From Gammaproteobacteria bacterium (lineage in GTDB: Bacteria > Pseudomonadota > Gammaproteobacteria > Chromatiales > Chromatiaceae), in contig JADGBD010000081.1 of the NCBI GenBank assembly GCA_015231665.1, positions 1-8,114 on the forward strand: a stretch of DNA of 8,114 nt, read 5' to 3'. Shown here one piece after another: positions 1 to 6,570 of the stretch. The position numbers and the translations under genes were made by a program. The notes under the pieces were generated by a model. That model had not been told where the DNA came from and ran no database searches. It worked only from the letters and a program-made list of their open reading frames with translations. Every line of letters begins with the position of its first letter. Within the stretch, counting starts at the first letter, position 1.

Positions 1-1190
1 AACTCCACCAGTTGCTCCACCAGCCGCTGCGCCAGCTGGCGCTTGGGCAGCAGCGGCAGCTGCAGGCGACCGCCGGCCCAGAGCAACAGCAGCTGGTTGT
101 CCTCCTGGCCGAAGCCCAGGCCCTGGCCGACCTGATTGGCCGCCAGCAGATCCACCTGCTTGGCCTGGCGCTTGGCCTCGGCCTGCGCCTCCAGATGCTG
201 TGTCTCGGCGGCAAAGCCGACGCAGAAGGGCCTGAGCTCGGTGGGCAGCGCTGCTACCTCGGTGAGGATGTCCGGGTTGGGCACAAGCTCCAGGCGCAGG
301 CAATCGGTGCTTTTCTTGATCTTTTCCGCTGCCACCTGCGCCGGCCGGTAGTCGGCTACGGCAGCGCAGGCGATGAACAGATCGACCCCACCGGCTTGCA
401 CTCGCTCCATCACCGCCTGGTGCATCTGTAGCGCCTGCCCCACCAGGATGCGCTCTACTCCAACGGGGCAGGGCAGGGCCACCGGGCCGCTGATCAGGCA
501 GACCTCGGCGCCGGCATCGCGCAGGGCCTCGGCGAGGGCGTAGCCCATCTTGCCCGAGCTGCGATTGCCCAGGTAGCGCACCGGGTCCAGCGGCTCTTGG
601 GTCGGTCCGGCGGTGACCAGGGCGCGCTTGCCCTTGAGCGGTGCCCCGATCGAACCGGTCTGGGCCGCCAGCAGTTGCTGCAGAATCCGCTCCGGCTCCA
701 GCATGCGTCCGGCGCCCTGCTCGCCGCAGGCTAGTTCGCCTGATTCCGGCGGCAGCAACTGGGCGCCGCGCTGTTGCAGCAGGGCCAGGTTGGCCTGGGT
801 GGCCGGGTGCTGCCACATGTGGCTGTTCATTGCCGGTGCCAGCCACAGCGGCGCGCGGCTGGCCAGGCAAATGGCCGCGAGCAGATCGTCCGCCAGCCCC
901 GCCGCCAGTCGCGCCATTGTATTCGCCGTGGCCGGGGCAATGAGGATCAGATCGGCCCAGCGCGCCAGATCTATGTGCCCCATGGCCGATTCCTGGCTGG
1001 CGTCGAGTAGATCGGTGGCTACCGGATGGCCGCTCAGGGCCTGCAGGCTCAGGGGGGTGATGAAGGCCTCGGCGCCACCGCTCATTACCACGCGCACCTC
1101 AAAGCCCTGAGTGACCAGCAGGCGCAGCAGCTGTGCCGCCTTGTAGGCGGCGATGCTGCCGGTAACGCCAAGTAGAATGCGCTTGATCAA
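1..1190 (-). CDS. coaBC: Bifunctional phosphopantothenoylcysteine decarboxylase / phosphopantothenate-cysteine ligase (3' end cut by window)
   Basis: This enzyme makes 4'-phosphopantetheine for coenzyme A: the CoaB half ligates cysteine to 4'-phosphopantothenate (CTP-dependent) and the CoaC half decarboxylates the product with FMN. The reading frame shows 396 residues, close to the 406 of E. coli, so only the last few are missing. CoaC part, about 1-180: [10 protein letters not shown] near the N-terminus, His72 in the GHIDLAR motif, PATAN at 86-90, PAMNSHMW at 119-126 (Asn122) and Cys155 in SGELACG. CoaB part, about 186 to the end: [22 protein letters not shown] (209-216), AAVADYRP (276-283), KIKK (290-293), PNPDIL and VGFAAET. 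All expected catalytic residues are present. The start is TTG at 1190: no ATG or GTG lies in frame upstream near the conserved [11 protein letters not shown] start, and the ATG at about 1224 is in another frame that stops at 1187. The gene is divergent from radC. Confidence 0.97.
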   Translation of the reverse strand, partial: MIKRILLGVTGSIAAYKAAQLLRLLVTQGFEVRVVMSGGAEAFITPLSLQALSGHPVATDLLDASQESAMGHIDLARWADLILIAPATANTMARLAAGLADDLLAAICLASRAPLWLAPAMNSHMWQHPATQANLALLQQRGAQLLPPESGELACGEQGAGRMLEPERILQQLLAAQTGSIGAPLKGKRALVTAGPTQEPLDPVRYLGNRSSGKMGYALAEALRDAGAEVCLISGPVALPCPVGVERILVGQALQMHQAVMERVQAGGVDLFIACAAVADYRPAQVAAEKIKKSTDCLRLELVPNPDILTEVAALPTELRPFCVGFAAETQHLEAQAEAKRQAKQVDLLAANQVGQGLGFGQEDNQLLLLWAGGRLQLPLLPKRQLAQRLVEQLVE

Positions 1191-1259
1191 GAATCTGCCC
1201 CAGGCTGCGCCGGAAAAAGTGGCATATTATCCCCTTCTCGACCCACGGAGGATAGTGCG
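1191..1259. promoter_or_regulatory. Divergent spacer between coaBC and radC, probable promoter region
   Basis: This 69-bp gap must hold the 5' signals of both genes, unless they start inside the neighbouring coding sequence. The AT-rich stretch CATATTATCCCC at 1223-1234 offers a -10-like TATTAT (1225-1230) toward radC and GATAAT (1231-1226) toward coaBC. No convincing -35 box accompanies either. The radC Shine-Dalgarno GGAGG is at 1247-1251. The promoter assignment is inference from position and AT content. Confidence 0.35.
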
Positions 1260-1934
1260 ATGGCAATCACTGACTGGCCGGCCGCAGAGCGGCCGCGAGA
1301 AAAACTCCTGCAGCAGGGCGCGGCCAGCCTGTCCGATGCGGAGCTTTTGGCGATTTTTCTGCGCATTGGCGTCAAGGGCAAGAGCGCGGTGGATCTGGCC
1401 CGTGAGCTGCTGGATGAGTTCGGAGGGCTGCGTGGTCTGCTGCTGGCGGATCGCAAGCGCTTTTGTCAGTGCCTGGGGCTGGGGGATGCCAAATTCTGCC
1501 AGCTGCAGGCGGTGATCGAGATGTCTCGCCGTCATCTGCAGGAGACCCTGCAGCGCGGCGATGCCCTGGAATCGCCGGATGCGGTGCGGCGTTATCTGCA
1601 GACCCAGCTGCGCGACGCCCCCAGCGAGATCTTCGCCGCGCTGTTTCTCGACAGCCGCCACCGGGTGATCCGCTACGAGGAACTGTTCTACGGCACCATT
1701 GATGGCGCTTCGGTGCACCCGCGGGAAGTGGTGCGCAAGGCCCTGGCCTACAATGCCGCGGCCTTGATCGTGGCGCACAACCACCCTTCCGGGGTGGCCG
1801 AGCCGAGCCAGTCCGACCGCAATATCACCCAGCGCCTGCGCCAGGCCCTGGAGCTGGTGGACGTGCGCCTGCTCGATCACATGATCGTCGGTGATGGCGA
1901 GGTCAGGTCGCTGGCGGAGCTGGGCTACCTGTGA
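1260..1934 (+). CDS. radC: RadC family protein (JAB/MPN+ domain, UPF0758)
   Basis: The product has 224 residues, normal for RadC (222 in E. coli). The N-terminal part, about 1-100, carries the family's helix-hairpin-helix-like region ([20 protein letters not shown], then [11 protein letters not shown]). The C-terminal part, about 105-224, is a JAB1/MPN+ metalloprotease-like domain: glutamates at 140-141, HPREVVR, then the metal motif H173-N-H175-PSG ending at Asp186, and LLDHMIVG. All predicted zinc ligands are present. The start is ATG at 1260 with GGAGG 8 nt upstream. The family was named after a supposed DNA-repair mutant, but that phenotype was later assigned to recG, and the cellular role remains unsettled. 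It stands between coaBC and rpmBG, its usual place in gammaproteobacteria. Confidence 0.96.
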   Translation: MAITDWPAAERPREKLLQQGAASLSDAELLAIFLRIGVKGKSAVDLARELLDEFGGLRGLLLADRKRFCQCLGLGDAKFCQLQAVIEMSRRHLQETLQRGDALESPDAVRRYLQTQLRDAPSEIFAALFLDSRHRVIRYEELFYGTIDGASVHPREVVRKALAYNAAALIVAHNHPSGVAEPSQSDRNITQRLRQALELVDVRLLDHMIVGDGEVRSLAELGYL

Positions 1935-1963
1935 ACTGCACGCGGGTGAATTGCACGCCGCGC

Positions 1964-1992
1964 TTGTGTCGGGCTGGGGCTTCTGCTATAAA
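1964..1992 (+). promoter_or_regulatory. Probable sigma-70 promoter of rpmB-rpmG
   Basis: TTGTGT (1964-1969) and TATAAA (1987-1992) are separated by exactly 17 bp and lie 30 bp after the radC stop. Transcription would start near 1999-2000, giving a GC-rich leader of about 65 nt before the rpmB ATG. The -10 box is near consensus and the -35 box keeps only TTG. A strong separate promoter fits genes for ribosomal proteins placed behind a weakly expressed radC. Confidence 0.65.
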
Positions 1993-2064
1993 TACGCCCC
2001 TTTCACCGCCCGCTCCGCTTTGGTGGCTGGGCGTTAAAGCACAAAATCATCTGAGGAATCAACC

Positions 2065-2301
2065 ATGTCTCGAGTCTGCCAGGTCACAGGCAAGCGTCCG
2101 GCGGTGGGGAACAACGTCTCCCACGCCCATAACAAGACCCGTCGCCGTTTTTTGCCCAACCTGCACCACCACAGGTTCTGGGTGGAGAGTGAAAAGCGTT
2201 TTGTGCGTCTGCGTGTTTCCACCAAGGGCATGCGCATCATCGACAAGAAAGGCATAGACGTGGTTCTGGCTGAACTGCGCGGCCGCGGCGAAAAGGTTTA
2301 A
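2065..2301 (+). CDS. rpmB: 50S ribosomal protein L28
   Basis: This is a structural protein of the large ribosomal subunit. It has 78 residues, the same length as E. coli L28, and is nearly identical to it at the N-terminus ([12 protein letters not shown]), in [19 protein letters not shown] and at [16 protein letters not shown]. It lacks paired CxxC zinc motifs, as does the enterobacterial form. The start is ATG at 2065 with GAGGA at 2053-2057. It is the first gene of a two-gene operon; rpmG begins 12 nt after its stop. The promoter at 1964-1992 probably drives it. Confidence 0.99.
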   Translation: MSRVCQVTGKRPAVGNNVSHAHNKTRRRFLPNLHHHRFWVESEKRFVRLRVSTKGMRIIDKKGIDVVLAELRGRGEKV

Positions 2302-2313
2302 GGGGAGACAGCT

Positions 2314-2481
2314 ATGGCAAAGTCAGCTCGCGACAAGATCAAATTGGTGTCCAGCGCCGGTACCGGCCACTTCTACACCACCACCAAGAACAAGCGCAAC
2401 ACCCCTGGAAAGATGGAGATGAAGAAATTCGATCCCACCATCCGCCAGCATGTGATGTACAAGGAAGCCAAGATCAAATAA
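2314..2481 (+). CDS. rpmG: 50S ribosomal protein L33
   Basis: This is a small protein of the large ribosomal subunit, 55 residues, starting [20 protein letters not shown] and ending [10 protein letters not shown]. It matches the E. coli protein in length and over most positions. It has no cysteines, so it is the zinc-free form of L33. The start is ATG at 2314, preceded by GGGGAG at 2302-2307. It follows rpmB after 12 nt and is followed by a strong hairpin terminator 23 nt after its stop, so the operon ends here. In E. coli mutM follows rpmG; here it does not. Confidence 0.99.
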   Translation: MAKSARDKIKLVSSAGTGHFYTTTKNKRNTPGKMEMKKFDPTIRQHVMYKEAKIK

Positions 2482-2504
2482 GGCCACGCATTTTGATCGG
2501 CACG

Positions 2505-2530
2505 AAAAAACCGCCCTCGGGCGGTTTTTT
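2505..2530. terminator. Rho-independent terminator, symmetric (ends rpmBG and possibly the facing GTPase gene)
   Basis: CCGCC (2511-2515) and GGCGG (2520-2524) form a GC stem around the loop CTCG. The stem is flanked by six A on the left (2505-2510) and six T on the right (2525-2530). It therefore has a U-tract in both directions. It closes rpmB-rpmG from the left and lies 127 bp beyond the stop codon of the dynamin-like gene arriving from the right. Confidence 0.92.
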
Positions 2531-2580
2531 GTTGGGTTTAGTTTGGGGTTGGAAGCGCGAACGTCGCGCACCGGGCTTGC

Positions 2581-2621
2581 GCCAATCCCGGATTCCGTTG
2601 CACTCCATTCGGGCTACAGAT
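2581..2621. repeat. REP-like palindromic element, copy 1 (degenerate)
   Basis: This 41-bp stretch matches 6742-6782 at 35 of 41 positions in the same orientation; the first 17 bases (GCCAATCCCGGATTCCG) are identical. CCCGGAT (2587-2593) faces ATTCGGG (2607-2613), an inverted repeat with one mismatch. Read on the other strand it is of the GTAGCCCGGAT...ATCCGGG type, which is dispersed between genes in many gammaproteobacteria. It lies between the rpmG terminator and the end of the dynamin-like gene. Confidence 0.75.
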
Positions 2622-2622
2622 G

Positions 2623-2643
2623 CTGACGGCTGACGGCTGACCG
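2623..2643. repeat. Three tandem heptamers CTGACGG
   Basis: CTGACGG occurs at 2623-2629 and 2630-2636, with CTGACCG at 2637-2643 (one mismatch). The array directly follows the REP-like copy and ends 14 bp before the stop codon of the dynamin-like gene. It is a short intergenic tandem repeat with no visible function. Confidence 0.7.
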
Positions 2644-2657
2644 TTGGCAGCTGGAAA

Positions 2658-4613
2658 TCAATCCGGCCGCTGGTTACTGAGCTGGCGTATGGTCTTCTGC
2701 ATCTCCTGCAGTTTTTCCAGCTCGGTCTTGTGGCGCTTGATCGTCCGGTGCAGTTCCTTGATGCGCTCGGTGAGGGTATCGCGGGACTCGGCGATCTTTT
2801 TCAGATCGCCGATCTTGCGGTCGAGGAGATCGCGGTGGTCGCGGATCTGGTATTTCAGCGGTTCCAGGGCCAGCGGAATCCAGTTGCCGCGGGAGTCCTC
2901 GGCGGCGCCGGCGAACAGCGCCCGGGCTTGGTCGGCAAGGGCGGTGAAAAAGCGCTGGATCACGGTGTTTTTCGCCGACAGAGCAGTGGCAGCGCTGTTG
3001 CGGAATGCCTCGGCCTCCTGATAGAGCATGTCCAGCTTGACCCTGTGCTTCATCACCGAAAAGCTGCGCGGCTGGCCCAGGCTGAAGCCTTCCTCGCCCT
3101 CAAAGCGGCGATAGATTTCCTGCAGCAGATCCCGGCTTTGGTCAACGGTGTTGGTCACCGCGATCATGCGGCTGTTGAGCTGGTCGAACAGCAGTTGCAT
3201 GGCCTTTTTCAGGCCGCCGGTGGTCCAGCTGCCCTGCATCCGCTGCTGGGTCTCGGCGATCAGCTGGTCTATCGCCTCCAGGCTGAGGATTTGCGCCAGC
3301 TCAGCGGACTTGCGCTCCAGCTCCTTCTGGCCGAGCAGCAGCTCATTGATGTTGTGCTGATGGCGTTTTTTCTGCTGCAGGGTTTCTTCCAGCAGGTCGC
3401 CGATCATGGCGTTGCTCTGGCCGGAGAGCTCGAACAGCTCGCGCCGCTGCGCCTGCATGGCCTCCAGCTTGCCTTCGATGACCAGCAGGCTGTTATCGAT
3501 CATGTGACCTATGCCGCTGCAGTAGCTCTCCACCAGGGTGTTGCGTCGGCCCACCAGCAGATCCTGGGAGAGGAATTCCTCCACCAGGCTCAGGCCGGAG
3601 CGGGCGAGCAGGCGCTCATCCTGTTTGATCTTGGCCACCAGGGCCTTGTGCGCGGAGACCGGAAACACCGCCTGCTCCGGCAGCTCCAGCAGCTGGGCGG
3701 TGCTGAGACGTTGGCGGGCGATGATGCGGTCCACTTCCTCATCGGTTTGCAGTTCGTCCCAGAGCATGTCGATCTTGTTCAGGGCGACGATCACCGCCTG
3801 GCGGCGCTGCTGCTGGTAGGCGCGGATGTGGTTCTGCCAGATCTTCAGATCGCTGCTGGTGACGCCGGTGTCGGCGCCCAGCACAAACAGGATCACCTGC
3901 GCCGTGGGCAGCAGGCCGAAGATCAGCTCAGGCTCGCTGCCAAGGGCATTGAGGCCGGGGGTCTCCACCACCCGCAGGCCCTTTTTCATCAGCGGATGGG
4001 GGTAGTTGAGCAGGGCGTGGCGCCATTTGGGGATTTCCACCAGATCCTCGTCCTGACTCGGCCCGGGCTGGTCCGGATTGTCCATCGCCAGGCCCAGGCG
4101 ATGCGCCTCGGCCAGAGGCACCTGCTTGGTCAGGCGCACCTCCATCAGCACCTGCTGCAACTGCTCGGGGTTGCTCAGATCCAGGGGGAATTCCTGCCAG
4201 CATTCGCGGGCTTCCTTGAAGCTGGTGAGGGAGCGGGGATCAAGCAGGGTATCGATGGGCAGGACGCGCAGATAGGGCTGGTCGTGGCTGCGGTCGTAGA
4301 ACATTTCCACCGGGCACATGGTGGTGCGACCGGCGGTGGAGGGCAGCAGTTGGCGGCCGAAGTCGGCAAAGAAGATGGCGTTGATCAGGTTGGTCTTGCC
4401 GCGGGAGAACTCGGCGACCAGGGCGATGGTCAGCTCATCGGTGTTGATCGCGTGGATCGCGGCGCGCAGCTGCTCCTCGGTTTCGACGGAGAGCAGACGG
4501 TGTTTTTTCAGCCATGCGTAATACTCGATGATGGTCTTTTTCAACAGACCCTTCCATCGATTGAGTTCCCCCAGATGCTTGTCCAGGGCAGCGCTGTGGG
4601 TGGATTCCAGCAT
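2658..4613 (-). CDS. Bacterial dynamin-like family GTPase
   Basis: This is a large GTPase of 651 residues from the chosen start. Motifs in order: P-loop AEFSRGKT (67-74), G2-like GRTTMCPVE (95-103), G3 ETPG (217-220) followed by LNALGSEPEL, G4 NKID (279-282) and G5-like VSAHK (319-323). After the GTPase domain come long, mostly helical regions (about 340-500) and a charged coiled coil (about 590-648). This is the plan of bacterial dynamin-like proteins, which bind and reshape membranes; the exact role of this branch is not known to me. G3 has Glu where Asp is usual and the P-loop begins with Ala instead of Gly. Start choice: ATG at 4613 (MLESTHSAAL). An in-frame ATG at 4706 would add 31 residues, but these are encoded by the repeat arm at 4678-4712 and look non-coding. 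A GAGGAG sits 18 nt before 4613, which is rather far. It shares the strand of the yggS-yggU cluster but is separated from it by 234 bp. Confidence 0.85.
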   Translation of the reverse strand: MLESTHSAALDKHLGELNRWKGLLKKTIIEYYAWLKKHRLLSVETEEQLRAAIHAINTDELTIALVAEFSRGKTNLINAIFFADFGRQLLPSTAGRTTMCPVEMFYDRSHDQPYLRVLPIDTLLDPRSLTSFKEARECWQEFPLDLSNPEQLQQVLMEVRLTKQVPLAEAHRLGLAMDNPDQPGPSQDEDLVEIPKWRHALLNYPHPLMKKGLRVVETPGLNALGSEPELIFGLLPTAQVILFVLGADTGVTSSDLKIWQNHIRAYQQQRRQAVIVALNKIDMLWDELQTDEEVDRIIARQRLSTAQLLELPEQAVFPVSAHKALVAKIKQDERLLARSGLSLVEEFLSQDLLVGRRNTLVESYCSGIGHMIDNSLLVIEGKLEAMQAQRRELFELSGQSNAMIGDLLEETLQQKKRHQHNINELLLGQKELERKSAELAQILSLEAIDQLIAETQQRMQGSWTTGGLKKAMQLLFDQLNSRMIAVTNTVDQSRDLLQEIYRRFEGEEGFSLGQPRSFSVMKHRVKLDMLYQEAEAFRNSAATALSAKNTVIQRFFTALADQARALFAGAAEDSRGNWIPLALEPLKYQIRDHRDLLDRKIGDLKKIAESRDTLTERIKELHRTIKRHKTELEKLQEMQKTIRQLSNQRPD

Positions 4614-4847
4614 GGCGGCTTTTAACGGGTTCTCCTCGGTTGCCGGGTGAAGTACAGAGCAAAACAGCAGATCAGGACGCAGAGGTCGCGGAGAAGCGCA
4701 GAGCACGCAGAGTTTAATTGATCAGTGGCTCTGCAATCCCTGCACTCTGCGCGCTTCTCGGCTTTGGCTTCCGACTTGCTCTTTCAGGCTATTTGGCACA
4801 TTGGCGCAAGTATAGCCGGTTTTGGCGTAAAAATAGAAACAACATTA
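4614..4847. other. Leader/intergenic region between the dynamin-like gene and yggU
   Basis: This 234-bp gap contains the CGCAGAG repeat hairpin (4678-4759) and an AT-rich segment near yggU. The promoter candidate at 4847-4876 would produce a leader of about 225 nt through the hairpin. A second -10-like TATACT lies at 4814-4809 (minus strand) without a recognisable -35 box. No Rho-independent terminator follows yggU, so readthrough from the yggS-yggU cluster into the GTPase gene remains possible. No small gene was recognised. Confidence 0.6.
4678..4759. repeat. Periodic CGCAGAG repeat forming an imperfect inverted repeat
   Basis: CGCAGAG or CGCGGAG starts at 4678, 4687, 4697 and 4706, a spacing of 9-10 nt. 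The left arm GAGAAGCGCAGAG (4691-4703) pairs with CTCTGCGCGCTTCTC (4745-4759, two extra bases), and GCAGAG (4707-4712) pairs with CTCTGC (4729-4734) around a 16-nt loop. It resembles the element at 6571-6681. It lies in the leader of the dynamin-like gene. Confidence 0.75.
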
Positions 4848-4876
4848 TTATATTTCTTTAACTATATGTAATTCAT
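4847..4876 (-). promoter_or_regulatory. Candidate promoter for the dynamin-like gene, inside the yggU 3' end
   Basis: On the minus strand a perfect -10 box TATAAT (4852-4847) overlaps the yggU stop codon. ATGAAT (4876-4871) sits 18 bp upstream as a weak -35 box with three of six consensus bases. The surrounding DNA is the most AT-rich of the window. AT-rich DNA yields such matches by chance, so this is only a candidate. Confidence 0.35.
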
Positions 4877-5144
4877 CTGGAAGGTAGGCTGGCGAGCTGA
4901 TTCTGATGCGCTTGATCCGGGCGGTCTCGCCGGACTCGATGCATACTGCGGACTTGCTGACCCCAAAGGCCTTGGCGAGAAAGCCGATCAGCTCGGCATT
5001 GGCCTTGCCCTCCACCGGCGCGGCGGTGAGGCGTAGCTTATAGGCGTCATCCAGGGGGCCGACCCAGCCGTTCCGGCTGGCCCTTGGCTGCAGGCGCAGA
5101 TGCAGCAGCAGGTCATCGCCCTGCCAGCGGTACCAGGGCGCCAC
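4848..5144 (-). CDS. yggU: DUF167 / YggU family protein
   Basis: This is a small soluble protein of 98 residues; the family is usually 90-100. Diagnostic motifs are LQPRASRNGWVG (18-29), KLRLTAAPVEGKAN (36-49), FLAKAFGV (55-62) and ESGETARIKRIRI (70-82). The biochemical role of the family is unknown. The only plausible start is GTG at 5144, two bases after the yggT stop: it gives the conserved opening APWYRWQGDDL, and no other start codon lies close by in frame. No Shine-Dalgarno is visible, so translation is probably coupled to yggT. The frame stays open far upstream through yggT, but that part is a shadow of yggT. The last 13 or so residues lie in unusually AT-rich DNA and look unlike the family core. 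yggT-yggU adjacency is common in proteobacteria. Confidence 0.9.
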   Translation of the reverse strand: MAPWYRWQGDDLLLHLRLQPRASRNGWVGPLDDAYKLRLTAAPVEGKANAELIGFLAKAFGVSKSAVCIESGETARIKRIRISSPAYLPDELHIVKEI

Positions 5145-5146
5145 TG

Positions 5147-5728
5147 CTAGAAATTCAGGGGCATGCCCAGCAGCGCCTTGAGCGGCGGTAACAGCAGCAT
5201 CTCCAGCAGGTAGAGGGCGATGATGGCGACCATCGGCGAGAGGTCGATGCCACCCAGGTCGGGCAGCAGGCGGCGAAAGGGTTCGAGTACCGGTCGGGTG
5301 ATGCTGTTGAGCAAGCCAAAGATGGGGCTGTAGGGATCCGGATTGATCCAGCTGAGAACGGCCTGGATGATGATGGCAAAGAGGAAGATGTTCAGGGTCA
5401 GCTGGAGCAGCGCAGGCATCGCCCAGAGCAGGGCGATCAGCGGCGATACCGAGACGCCGAGGATCGTCAGCAACAGGCCGATCTCCAGGCTCTTGAGCAG
5501 CCAGGCGAGCAGCAGGGAGCTGGTGTCCAGCGGCCCCAGAGGCGGAATGAAGCGGCGCATGGGCCGCAGCAGCGGATGGGTGAGCTTGACGATGAACTGG
5601 GAGATGGGGTTGTAGAAGTCCGCCCGCAGCCACTGCAGCAGCAGGCGCAGCACCACCAGCAGGATGTAGAAGCCAAACAGGGCCTGGATGAGGAAGACCG
5701 CCGGGTTGGTCAGGTAGTTGCTATCCAT
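5147..5728 (-). CDS. yggT: YggT family integral membrane protein
   Basis: The product has 193 residues and two copies of the YGGT unit. Each copy is a hydrophobic helix, then a short polar loop with a (Y)NPI/YSPI-type motif and an HPLLRPMRRFIP or RPVLEPFRRLLP motif, then a second helix. Copy 1 covers about 10-95 and copy 2 about 100-188. Likely membrane segments are near 12-34, 70-92, 105-127 and 162-185. It should reside in the inner membrane. The family's molecular function is not established; links to osmotic tolerance have been reported for some members, and it is almost always encoded beside proC and yggS. The start ATG at 5728 lies inside the last codons of proC (8-nt overlap), which points to translational coupling. 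Confidence 0.93.
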   Translation of the reverse strand: MDSNYLTNPAVFLIQALFGFYILLVVLRLLLQWLRADFYNPISQFIVKLTHPLLRPMRRFIPPLGPLDTSSLLLAWLLKSLEIGLLLTILGVSVSPLIALLWAMPALLQLTLNIFLFAIIIQAVLSWINPDPYSPIFGLLNSITRPVLEPFRRLLPDLGGIDLSPMVAIIALYLLEMLLLPPLKALLGMPLNF

Positions 5729-6551
5729 GGTCGTGAATCATCGCTGAGAGTTGCTCGGAGCGCAGCTTGGCATTGCCCAGGGCGCGGGCGAGCAGCTCGC
5801 GGATATTGCCTGCTTCCAGGGTCTTGATCGCCTGCTCGGTGGTGCCGCCGGGCGAGGTGACCTTTTGCCGCAGCAGGGCGGTGCTGTCCTCGCTCTCCAG
5901 GGCCATGCGCGCGGCCCCCAGGGCAGTTTGCAGGGTCAGCAGACGCGCGGTTTCCGCCGGCAGACCCTGATCGATGGCGGCCTGCTCCAGGGCCTCCATC
6001 ACCAGAAAGAAATAAGCCGGACCGCTGCCGGAGAGGGCGGTGACCACATCCAGCAGGGATTCGTCTTCGACCCACTGGATCAAGCCCACAGCGCGCATGA
6101 TCGACTCGGCCAGGCTGGCCTGGGCATCGCTGACCATGGCCGAGGCATGCAGGCCGGTGGCGCCGGCCTGGATCATCGCCGGGGTGTTGGGCATGGTGCG
6201 CACCAGGGCGACATCACCGCCGAGCCACTGCTGCAGATCGGCCTCGCGGATACCGGCGGCAATGGAGATCACCAGCGGCCGGTTGGCCTGGATGGCGTGG
6301 GCCAGATCGCGCGCCACCTGGGCCATGACCTGGGGCTTGACCGCCAGCACCACCACCTCGGCCGCCTCGATCGCCTCGGCATTGCTGCGGCAAGGGGTGA
6401 CGCCGAAGCGGGCGAGGGCGTTGAGGGCCTCGGGGTTGGGGTCGCTGACGCGGAGTTTGTCGGCCTGATGACCGTTGGCGATGAGACCGCCGATAAGGCT
6501 GGCGGCCATGTTGCCGCCGCCGATGAAGCTGATTGCTGTGTGTCTGTTCAT
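5721..6551 (-). CDS. proC: Pyrroline-5-carboxylate reductase
   Basis: ProC catalyses the last step of proline synthesis, NAD(P)H-dependent reduction of 1-pyrroline-5-carboxylate to L-proline, in the cytosol. The product has 276 residues (269 in E. coli). Visible motifs: Rossmann nucleotide-binding FIGGGNMAASLIGGL (9-23), VLAVKPQ (68-74), RTMPNTPAMI (118-127), LSGSGPAYFF (173-182) and TSPGGTTEQAI (232-242); the last two belong to the dimeric substrate-binding domain. The start ATG at 6551 fits the family. An in-frame ATG at 6617 would add 22 residues encoded by the repeat at 6571-6598 and is rejected. AGGA is only 2 nt before the ATG, so the ribosome site is weak. It overlaps yggT by 8 nt; yggS lies upstream beyond 335 bp. 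Confidence 0.97.
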   Translation of the reverse strand: MNRHTAISFIGGGNMAASLIGGLIANGHQADKLRVSDPNPEALNALARFGVTPCRSNAEAIEAAEVVVLAVKPQVMAQVARDLAHAIQANRPLVISIAAGIREADLQQWLGGDVALVRTMPNTPAMIQAGATGLHASAMVSDAQASLAESIMRAVGLIQWVEDESLLDVVTALSGSGPAYFFLVMEALEQAAIDQGLPAETARLLTLQTALGAARMALESEDSTALLRQKVTSPGGTTEQAIKTLEAGNIRELLARALGNAKLRSEQLSAMIHDHG

Positions 6552-6570
6552 GGTCCTGGATCTAAGGGTT

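Noticed and set aside
12..431. 139-codon plus-strand open frame at the left edge
   Set aside because: It lies opposite the CoaB domain of coaBC, whose motifs are complete on the minus strand.
2730..4625. 631-codon open frame on the plus strand, antisense to the dynamin-like gene
   Set aside because: It lies codon-for-codon opposite a gene with clear GTPase motifs, its product is a monotone Q/G/A/L/H-rich chain without motifs, and GC-rich genes often leave such open antisense frames.
4614..4706. Start of the dynamin-like gene at the upstream ATG (4706)
   Set aside because: The extra 31 residues come from the CGCAGAG repeat arm and spacer; the helical N-terminus typical of a real start begins at 4613.
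5145..5633. Upstream extension of the yggU reading frame through yggT
   Set aside because: The frame is open but gives proline/alanine/histidine-rich sequence; yggT in the other frame has two clear YGGT repeats. yggU homology begins just after the GTG at 5144.
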